A program made the translations under genes and the position numbers. The notes under the pieces are model-generated. The model had not been told where the DNA came from. It made no database searches and saw only the letters and a program-made list of their open reading frames with translations. 5,169 nt of DNA from Actinomycetes bacterium. GTDB taxonomy: Bacteria > Actinomycetota > Thermoleophilia > Solirubrobacterales > Solirubrobacteraceae. The stretch is taken from contig JAEYAL010000200.1 of the NCBI GenBank assembly GCA_023404805.1, forward strand, positions 1-5,169. The letters are read 5' to 3'. Each line of letters begins with the position of its first letter. Within the stretch, counting starts at the first letter, position 1. Below, piece after piece: positions 1-5,169 of this stretch.

Positions 1-56
1 CCCGAGCGCCGACGCTGGCTTCGGGCCACGACAAGGTCCCACTGCCGTAGCGGTTT

Positions 57-74
57 ACGCCCTCCAGAGGGCGT
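57..74. repeat. Perfect inverted repeat, 8-bp arms with 2-base centre
   Basis: ACGCCCTC (57-64) and GAGGGCGT (67-74) are exact reverse complements separated by CA. This is the most symmetrical core of the repeat array. As DNA it resembles a dimeric-protein binding site. As RNA the two-base loop would force some opening of the stem. It competes with the longer pairing between 69-80 and 96-106. Confidence 0.7.
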
Positions 75-106
75 GGATTGGCACTCTGACGCTCGCAATC
101 ACGCCC
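69..106. repeat. Long imperfect hairpin linking two repeat cores
   Basis: GGGCGTG (69-75) pairs with CACGCCC (100-106), and ATTG (77-80) pairs with CAAT (96-99). That makes eleven base pairs interrupted only by a bulged G at 76, with a 15-base loop at 81-95. It joins the right arm of the core at 57 to the left arm of the core at 101, so the array can fold in two mutually exclusive ways. No T-run follows on either strand, so a standard intrinsic terminator is not supported. Confidence 0.5.
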
Positions 107-169
107 GCTGGAGGCTGTGAGCGGCCCCCGGTGTTGCGGGCTTCCACAGCTTCTACCGGGTGTGAAACG

Positions 170-181
170 GCGCATTTGCGC
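170..181. repeat. Short perfect inverted repeat in a repeat interval
   Basis: GCGCA (170-174) and TGCGC (177-181) are perfect reverse complements around TT. It lies midway between the cores at 146 and 190. It shows that the intervals of the array are themselves palindromic, as does CCCG/CGGG at 127-130 and 137-140 in the preceding interval. Confidence 0.45.
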
Positions 182-187
182 TCGGAG

Positions 188-209
188 TCACGCCCTGCAG
201 ACGGCGTGA
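188..209. repeat. Inverted repeat with 7-bp arms, beside the stop of the minus-strand ORF
   Basis: TCACGCC (188-194) and GGCGTGA (203-209) are perfect reverse complements around an 8-base loop containing CTGCAG. It is the last clear core of the repeat array. It sits five bases beyond the TAG (214-216) of the possible minus-strand gene, so it could end or protect that transcript. There is no T-tract, so a terminator role is only a suggestion. Confidence 0.5.
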
Positions 210-213
210 TCGG

Positions 214-399
214 CTACGGCTCTGCGGCCTGGTCGAGGTTCCGGCGCGCGGCGCGTGCCATGCGAGCGGCGAGACCGACCTCGCGCTGGGTCCGCGCGAG
301 CTGCCCGCGGCGCGCGATGTCCGCACAGCAGCACGCGGCGCGGGCGGCCGTCGTTGCGTCGAGGCGTCGGGCTCCCAAAGCGGCGCGGCGGTGTGTCAC
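214..399 (-). CDS. Possible small hypothetical protein, divergent from gdh
   Basis: I do not recognise this protein. The minus-strand frame ends with TAG at 214-216. It could start at GTG 399 (61 residues), TTG 378 or ATG 474 (86 residues); none has a clear Shine-Dalgarno. From about position 360 down to 214 the codons have very high GC at the third position, like the dehydrogenase gene. The peptide has a balanced, helix-favouring mix (for example ADIARRGQLARTQREVGLAARM, split here as ADIARRGQLARTQ then REVGLAARM) with acidic residues, Gln and Leu, ending NLDQAAEP. The opposing plus-strand frame shares the same third positions but yields an Arg/Ala/Ser-rich peptide almost without acidic residues, so minus is the more protein-like strand. 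A CCC run (cysteines) is seen before ADIARR. It could still be a chance high-GC open frame. A hairpin at 188-209 lies just beyond its stop. Confidence 0.3.
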   Translation of the reverse strand: MTHRRAALGARRLDATTAARAACCCADIARRGQLARTQREVGLAARMARAARRNLDQAAEP

Positions 400-415
400 G
401 GATCGGTGAACGGGG

Positions 416-444
416 CTGACAGCGAAGTTTCTCAGCGGCAGGAT
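416..444 (+). promoter_or_regulatory. Candidate sigma-70-type promoter of gdh
   Basis: CTGACA at 416-421 matches five of six bases of the TTGACA -35 consensus. It is followed after exactly 17 bases by CAGGAT at 439-444, close to the actinobacterial TAGGAT-like -10. Transcription would begin near 451, giving a leader of about 63 nt before the ATG at 514. The segment 416-475 is visibly less GC-rich than the flanking DNA, as expected for a promoter. A second -10-like hexamer, TAGGTT at 455-460, lies just downstream but lacks a good -35 at standard spacing. This is a motif match by eye only. Confidence 0.35.
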
Positions 445-494
445 TCGCGTCGGATAGGTTCGACCAACGGTCATGTGCCGCAGCAGCGGTGCCG

Positions 495-500
495 AGAGGA
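495..500 (+). promoter_or_regulatory. Ribosome binding site of gdh (modest)
   Basis: AGAGGA lies 13 bases before the ATG at 514 and contains GAGG, part of the Shine-Dalgarno consensus. The spacing is somewhat long, so initiation may be moderate. No better purine-rich stretch lies nearer the ATG. The alternative in-frame ATG at 592 has no clear Shine-Dalgarno. Together with the in-frame TGA at 505-507, this supports 514 as the start. Confidence 0.5.
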
Positions 501-513
501 ACCGTGAGCTCCC

Positions 514-3500
514 ATGGACGATTCACCAGTACCTGACCATGCCGTCTCGGACGCCCCCGTCGCCGCCGGCGATGGCAATGGCGCGGCGGACATGAGCGCG
601 CTGGCGCTCCGGCTTGACGCGCTCGGCGCCACCGACCCGGTCCGGCGGGAAGCGCTCGAAGCGCTCCTGCGGTCCCGCGACGACGCGCTCGTCGCCACCT
701 CGGTCAGCACGCCGCGCGACCCGGACCGCGGTTCGCTGCTGGCGGCCGTGATCGACGACCGCCCGTTCCTGCTCGACACGCTGCTCGTCGCCGTCCGCCG
801 CGCCGGACACACCCCGCGCGCCGTCGACCATCCGGTGATTCCGCGCGCCGGCGAGCTGGGCGTCGACGCCAACGCCAACGGCATCAGCGACCTCTACGAA
901 CGCGGCCAGACGCCCAACGGCCGGGGCGCGCACGAGCCCGGCGACCCGGTCTCGCCGCTGGCCGCGGCCGTCGCAGCGCTCGTCGTCGAACTCGATACGC
1001 GGCTGGACCCCGAGGCGCTGGTGCAGCTCGAAGACCACGCGCGGCGCGGGCTCGTCGCGGCCACGAGCGTCGTCGACGACTTCCCGCAGACGCTCGCCGC
1101 CGTCAACGCCGCTGCGGCGCACGACGGCGTCGATCCCGAAGCCGGCCAGCTCCTGTACTGGCTCGCCGACGAACGGGTGATCCTGCTCGGCGTCGCCGAA
1201 CATCCCATCGGCGACGATGGCACCTACCAGCCGGCCACCAGCGGCTACGGGCTGCTCTCGCCGTCGGCGAGCGATGGCGGCGCCCGCAGCTGGTCCGGTC
1301 CGATCGACGGCGGCGAGCCGCTCACCGTCGACCCGCCCGCGATCGCCTCGCTCGACCCGCTGCGGTCCGGCGCGCCGCTCGCCGTCGGCCCGGTCGGTTC
1401 CCGCTCGCCGGTGCACCGCGGCACCCGGCCACAAGAGCTCCTGCTGCCCGAGCGCGACGAAGAAGGCGTGCTGGTCTCCGTCACCCGCGTCATCTACTTC
1501 CTCACGCACCGCGCCGAAGCCGAGCCGGCCAGCTCCGTGCCCGTTTTGCGCCAGCGCCTCACCGACGCGCTCGATGCCGCCGGCCTGCGCGCCGGCTCGC
1601 ACGACCACAAGCGCATGGTCGCGCTCTACGACGCGATGCCCAAAGAGGAGCTGCTGGCGATCGGCACCGCCGAGCTCGTCTCGATGCTCCGCGCGCTCAT
1701 GGCGATCGGCGCCGAAGACGTCCTCGTCCGCTCGCGCACGCACCTCGACCAGCGCACCGCCTCGATCGTCATCGCGCTTCCGCGAGACCGCTACGTCCCG
1801 GCGCTCCGCGAACGGCTCGAAGCGCTGGTCGCGGCCCGCTACGACACCGACGACACCGTCGCGCACGAAGTCATCGGCGACGAAGCGCACGTCCAGCTCC
1901 ACGTGGTCGTGCACGACCCCAAGGGCTTGCGGCCCGTCGACGAACGCGAGCTCGAGAACGCCGTCTCGGCGATGGCCCGCACGTGGCTCACGTCGCTGCG
2001 CGACGCGCTGGTCGCCCGCGAAGGCGACGAACGCGGCCGGATGCTCGCCGCGCACTGGGGCCCGCGGATCCCGGAGCAGTACCGGGCGATCGTCGACCCG
2101 GCATCGGCCGTCGACGACGTGCTCTCGCTCGACCATCTGCACCGCTGCGGCGAAAGCTCGTTCGTGGCGCTGCGGCAGGAGGACGGCCCGGTCGGCACGA
2201 TCACCCGCGTCGCGCTGCTGTCACGCCGCACCAAGGCGGAGCTCTCGCGGGTGATCATGATCCTCGAGGATCTCGGCCTCACCGTGCTCGAAGAGCGCCC
2301 GACGCGCGTGAGCGGCGGCGGCGAGGAGCTGTGGATCCAGGACTTCGGCGTCACCGGCCCTGGCGGCGGCCCGCTCGATCTCGACGCGTGCGGCGACCGC
2401 GTGGCGGCATGCGTCAGCGCCGTCTGGCGGGGCGAGGCGGAGTCCGACGCGCTGCACCGGTTGATCGTCACCACCGACCTCGACCACGAGCGCCTCGAAG
2501 TGCTGCGCGCCTACCGCCGCTACCGCGGCCGCATCGGCTCGCGCTACACCGAGCGCTTCCAGAACGAGGTGATCGTCAGCCACCCGCACACGACCGCCGC
2601 GCTCATCCGGCTCTTCGAGCAGCGGTTCGACCCGGCGCGCCCCTCGGATCCGGCCGCCGAAGCGGCCCTGCACGACGAGATCGTCGCCTACATCGACGAT
2701 GTCGAGTCGCTCGACCACGACCGCATCCTGCGCAACCAGCTCGGCCTGATCGACGCGACGGTGCGCACCAACCACTACGTCCCGGGGGCTCGCACGCTCG
2801 CGCTGAAGGTCCGCGCCGCCGACGTGCCTGCGCTGCCCGCGCCCGCGCCGCTGTGGGAGGTCTACGTCTACGCGCCGCACATGGAAGGCATCCACCTGCG
2901 CGGCGGAATGATCGCCCGCGGCGGCTTGCGCTGGTCCGACCGCGAGGACTTCCGCACGGAGGTCCTCGGCCTGATGCGCGCGCAGATGGTCAAGAACGCG
3001 GTCATCGTGCCGTCCGGCGCCAAGGGCGGCTTCAGACTGCGCCAGCCGCCGTCGGACCCGGCCGAGCTCCGCGCAGCCGTTGAGGCGGCGTACGTCGACT
3101 ACGTCGGCGCGCTGCTGGAGATCACCGACACGCGCGACGGCGGCGACGTGATCCACCCGGCGGGTGTGACGGTCCGCGACGGCGACGACCCCTACCTCGT
3201 GGTCGCCGCCGACAAGGGCACCGCGACCTTCTCCGACACCGCCAACGCCGTCGCCCGCCAGGCGGGCTTCTGGCTCGACGACGCCTTCGCCTCCGGCGGC
3301 TCGCAGGGCTACGACCACAAGGCGCTGGGCATCACCGCCCGCGGCGCGTGGGAGTCGGTCAAGCGCCACTTCCGCGAGCGCGGCGTCGACCCCGAAGCCG
3401 ATCCGATCACGATCGTCGGCATCGGCGACATGTCCGGCGACGTGTTCGGCAACGGCCTGCTGCGGTCCAAGACGGCGAAGCTGATCGCCGCCTACGACCA

Positions 3501-5169
3501 CCGCCACATCTTCATCGACCCGCACCCGGCCGACGCGCTCGCCGCGTTCAACGAGCGCCAGCGCCTGTTCGACACGCCGCGCTCCTCGTGGGACGACTAC
3601 GACCGGTCGCTCGTCTCCGAAGGCGGTGGCGTGTTCCCGCGTTCGCTGAAGTCGATCCCGCTGACCGACCAGATGCGCGAAGCGCTCGGCACGCAGGCGC
3701 AGGCGCTCGCGCCGGCCGACCTGATCAGCGCGATCCTGCGCGCCCCGGTCGACCTGCTCTGGAACGGCGGCATCGGCACGGTCGTGAAGGCCAGCACCGA
3801 GACCGACGCCGATGCCCAAGACCGCTCGTCCGACGCGATCCGCGTCAACGCCAGCGAGCTGCGCTGCGCGGTCGTCGGCGAAGGCGGCAACCTCGGCTTC
3901 ACACACCGCGCGCGCATCGAGTACGCCAAGCTCGGCGGCGCGATCAACGCCGACTTCATCGACAACTCCGCGGGCGTCGACTGCTCCGACCACGAGGTCA
4001 ACCTCAAGATCCTGCTCGGCGAAGCGATCCGCCGCGGCGAGCTGGACCTCGAGGGCCGCAACGAGCTGATGCGCGAAGCGACCGACGAGGTGTGCGACCA
4101 CGTGCTCGCCACGAGCTACCGCCAGGCGCGCATCCTCACCGAGGAGCAGCGCCGCTCGCCGAAGCGCATGTCGGCCTACGAGGAGCTGATGGTCGCGCTC
4201 GAGGAGCAGGCCGGGCTGATCCGCGCCGACCATGATCTGCCGACGACCGACCAGATGGCCGAGCGCCACGCCGGCGGCGACGCCGCTGGTATGACGCGCC
4301 CGGAGCTGTCGGTGCTGCTGTCGCTCGCCAAGATCGCGGTCGCCGAGCAGCTGCTGGACTCCTCGCTGGTCGACGACCGCGCGCTCGAAGGCGACCTGCT
4401 CGCGTACTTCCCGGGGCCCGTCGTCGAGCGGTTCGGCCACCTCGCGTGGGACCACCCGCTGCGCCGCGAGCTGCTCGCCACCCTCGCCGCCAACGACGTG
4501 GTCGACTCGATGGGCGAGAGCTTCGTCTTCCGCCGCGCCGCCGAGTTCGGCTCGAGCGCATCGGCGGTGGTCCGGTCGTTCTTGATCGCCCGCGACGTCT
4601 GCGCGGCTCCAGCGCTGATCGCCCAGATCGAGGCGCTCGAGGTCGAGCCCGAGACGCGCTGGGAGCTCACCGCGGTGGTGCAGGACGCGGTCCGCCAGGT
4701 GAGCCGCTGGTACTTGCGCAACGACGTCACCGCCGACGACGACCTGCGGGAGACGATCCAGGCGCACCGGGCTGCTGCCGTGGCGCTGATCGAAGGTTCC
4801 GCCAAGCAGTTCGGGCAGAAGGAGCTCGAAGAGGAACGCGCTGAGGACCGCGTCACGGCTGCCACCGCCGAGGTCGACAGCTGGGAGGCCGCCGGCGTGC
4901 CGCACGACCTGGCCGTCGCCGTGGCCCGCTGCCGGCTGCTGCCGTTCGCGCCGTACCTCGCTGGCGTGTCCGCGCGGACCGGCGGCTCGGTGCCCGCGCT
5001 GGTCGAGGCCGTCGGCGCGATGCGCCGCTCACTGCCGCTCGACACGCTCCAGGGCCTGATCGCCGGGCTGCCGTCTGGCACGCGCGTCGCACGCTGGGCG
5101 AACCAGGCGCTGCGCGACGACTACCTCGCCGCCGTGGGCCCCCCCCCCCGCCCGCCCCAACCCCCCCCC
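514..5169 (+). CDS. gdh: NAD-specific glutamate dehydrogenase, large (about 180 kDa) class, 3' end missing
   Basis: Cytosolic enzyme that oxidatively deaminates L-glutamate to 2-oxoglutarate and ammonium using NAD+. I translated the frame from the ATG at 514; it stays open to the window end (1,552 codons, about 1,541 reliable). Family landmarks occur in order. An ACT-like segment has DDRPFLLDT at residues 81-89 and HPV at 106-108. LLYWLADE is at 213-220, VHR at 300-302, MPKEELL at 375-381 and LPRDRY at 422-427. A helical region follows, with ATVRTNHY near 748-755. The catalytic core has RGGMIARGGLRWSDR (796-810), QMVKNAVIVPSGAKGGF (824-840; K827 and K837 are likely substrate/catalytic lysines), DKGTATFSDTAN (900-911), GGSQGYDHKALGITARG (928-944), the Rossmann-type GIGDMSGDVFGNG (969-981), WNGGIGT (1083-1089) and EGGNLGFT (1123-1130). 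The C-terminal region has MTRPELSVLL (1260-1269) and YFP (1298-1300). An in-frame TGA at 505-507 excludes an earlier start; M27 (592) is a weaker alternative. Members usually run near 1,600 residues, so perhaps 50-70 C-terminal residues and the stop are absent. Regulation by an FHA protein such as GarA, known in mycobacteria, cannot be judged here. Confidence 0.96.
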   Translation, partial: MDDSPVPDHAVSDAPVAAGDGNGAADMSALALRLDALGATDPVRREALEALLRSRDDALVATSVSTPRDPDRGSLLAAVIDDRPFLLDTLLVAVRRAGHTPRAVDHPVIPRAGELGVDANANGISDLYERGQTPNGRGAHEPGDPVSPLAAAVAALVVELDTRLDPEALVQLEDHARRGLVAATSVVDDFPQTLAAVNAAAAHDGVDPEAGQLLYWLADERVILLGVAEHPIGDDGTYQPATSGYGLLSPSASDGGARSWSGPIDGGEPLTVDPPAIASLDPLRSGAPLAVGPVGSRSPVHRGTRPQELLLPERDEEGVLVSVTRVIYFLTHRAEAEPASSVPVLRQRLTDALDAAGLRAGSHDHKRMVALYDAMPKEELLAIGTAELVSMLRALMAIGAEDVLVRSRTHLDQRTASIVIALPRDRYVPALRERLEALVAARYDTDDTVAHEVIGDEAHVQLHVVVHDPKGLRPVDERELENAVSAMARTWLTSLRDALVAREGDERGRMLAAHWGPRIPEQYRAIVDPASAVDDVLSLDHLHRCGESSFVALRQEDGPVGTITRVALLSRRTKAELSRVIMILEDLGLTVLEERPTRVSGGGEELWIQDFGVTGPGGGPLDLDACGDRVAACVSAVWRGEAESDALHRLIVTTDLDHERLEVLRAYRRYRGRIGSRYTERFQNEVIVSHPHTTAALIRLFEQRFDPARPSDPAAEAALHDEIVAYIDDVESLDHDRILRNQLGLIDATVRTNHYVPGARTLALKVRAADVPALPAPAPLWEVYVYAPHMEGIHLRGGMIARGGLRWSDREDFRTEVLGLMRAQMVKNAVIVPSGAKGGFRLRQPPSDPAELRAAVEAAYVDYVGALLEITDTRDGGDVIHPAGVTVRDGDDPYLVVAADKGTATFSDTANAVARQAGFWLDDAFASGGSQGYDHKALGITARGAWESVKRHFRERGVDPEADPITIVGIGDMSGDVFGNGLLRSKTAKLIAAYDHRHIFIDPHPADALAAFNERQRLFDTPRSSWDDYDRSLVSEGGGVFPRSLKSIPLTDQMREALGTQAQALAPADLISAILRAPVDLLWNGGIGTVVKASTETDADAQDRSSDAIRVNASELRCAVVGEGGNLGFTHRARIEYAKLGGAINADFIDNSAGVDCSDHEVNLKILLGEAIRRGELDLEGRNELMREATDEVCDHVLATSYRQARILTEEQRRSPKRMSAYEELMVALEEQAGLIRADHDLPTTDQMAERHAGGDAAGMTRPELSVLLSLAKIAVAEQLLDSSLVDDRALEGDLLAYFPGPVVERFGHLAWDHPLRRELLATLAANDVVDSMGESFVFRRAAEFGSSASAVVRSFLIARDVCAAPALIAQIEALEVEPETRWELTAVVQDAVRQVSRWYLRNDVTADDDLRETIQAHRAAAVALIEGSAKQFGQKELEEERAEDRVTAATAEVDSWEAAGVPHDLAVAVARCRLLPFAPYLAGVSARTGGSVPALVEAVGAMRRSLPLDTLQGLIAGLPSGTRVARWANQALRDDYLAAVGPPPRPPQPPP
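5139..5169. other. C-rich contig end, probable sequencing or assembly artefact
   Basis: The final 31 bases are all C except two G and two A: eleven C (5139-5149), then short C runs, AA at 5159-5160 and nine C to the end. They fall exactly where the conserved C-terminal sequence of the dehydrogenase (…WANQALRDDYLAA) should continue, and would instead add proline-rich residues. Genuine family members continue with a helical tail. I therefore read this as non-genomic tail or low-quality consensus. The last trustworthy coding base is near 5136. Confidence 0.75.

Larger units (their letters stand above)
12..210. repeat. Degenerate tandem array of palindromic repeats, period about 44-45 bp
   Basis: Repeat cores begin at 57, 101, 146 and 190, with a weak candidate at 12, so steps are 45, 44, 45 and 44 bases. 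The 19-base core is best seen in ACGCCCTCCAGAGGGCGTG (57-75) and ACGCCCTGCAGACGGCGTG (190-208), which agree at 17 of 19 positions. The core at 101 agrees with the first at 14 of 19, that at 146 at 12 of 19, and that at 12 at only 9 of 19. The 25-26 base intervals are also related: those at 76-100 and 165-189 match at 15 of 25 positions. A higher-order 89-base period is visible, since CGCTCGCAATCACGCCC (90-106) recurs at 179-195 with 15 of 17 bases the same. Cores and intervals both tend to be self-complementary, so palindrome centres fall roughly every 22 bases. The period is not a multiple of three and third-position GC is only moderate in the longest open frame here, arguing against coding. 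Function unknown. Confidence 0.6.

Noticed and set aside
57..208. CRISPR array
   Set aside because: The period of 44-45 bases is too short for a typical array, the repeats are degenerate (12 to 17 of 19 matches), and the intervals are related to each other rather than unique.
2..409. Plus-strand frame open from the left edge to the TGA at 407-409, possibly the end of an upstream gene
   Set aside because: Third-position GC over 1-210 is far below that of gdh, the region is a repeat array whose period is not a multiple of three, and the second half is Arg/Ala/Ser-rich with almost no acidic residues.
450..475. tRNA T-arm (GGTTCGACC near 457-465)
   Set aside because: The flanking bases do not pair as a T-stem and no acceptor, D or anticodon arms are present at the right distances.
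523..2142. Minus-strand open frame of about 539 codons
   Set aside because: Same low-diversity shadow composition; the plus strand carries the ordered family motifs of the dehydrogenase.
802..2921. Arg instead of Lys in the ARGGLRW motif of the dehydrogenase as a loss of function
   Set aside because: As I recall, the large NAD-GDH class normally has ARGGLRWSDR here, so residue 802 is typical for this class. The lysines in QMVKNA and GAKGGF are retained.
1217..4235. Overlapping plus-strand frames (1217-2254, 1983-3083, 3348-4235)
   Set aside because: Arg/Ala/Pro/Ser-rich translations in the alternative frames of gdh. The main frame is intact and conserved throughout, so these are not frameshifted parts of it.
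2221..4905. Very long minus-strand open frame (about 894 codons) opposite the dehydrogenase
   Set aside because: Its translation is an Arg/Val/Gly/Asp/Ala/His-rich shadow without recognisable domains. The plus strand here encodes the conserved catalytic core. Such antisense frames are common in GC-rich genes.

Overview
The window is GC-rich throughout, and its main gene uses almost only G or C at third codon positions. The one recognisable protein is a very large NAD-specific glutamate dehydrogenase of the type known from actinobacteria and proteobacteria. I infer a high-GC actinobacterium, possibly of the Thermoleophilia/Solirubrobacterales kind. That placement rests on composition and protein style only and is tentative.

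Layout: positions 1-210 hold no convincing gene. They carry an array of degenerate, mostly palindromic repeats spaced about 44-45 bp apart, with several strong potential hairpins. Positions about 214-474 contain a possible small minus-strand gene of unknown function. Its stop codon lies five bases from the last hairpin of the array. Positions about 410-513 are the intergenic leader of the main gene, with a plausible sigma-70-type promoter and a modest ribosome binding site. From 514 to the window end, one uninterrupted plus-strand reading frame encodes about 1,540 residues of the roughly 180-kDa class NAD-glutamate dehydrogenase. The regulatory ACT-like region, helical linker, catalytic core and most of the C-terminal region can be traced in order with no frameshift.

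The last about 30 bases are nearly pure C and look like an assembly or read-end artefact. The true 3' end of the dehydrogenase gene is therefore missing, and the final residues of the translation should not be trusted.

Biologically, this enzyme oxidatively deaminates glutamate to 2-oxoglutarate and ammonium with NAD+, linking amino-acid catabolism to the TCA cycle. No partner gene is visible. I do not see a novel multi-gene system here. The part least explained by known annotation is the palindromic repeat array at the left edge.
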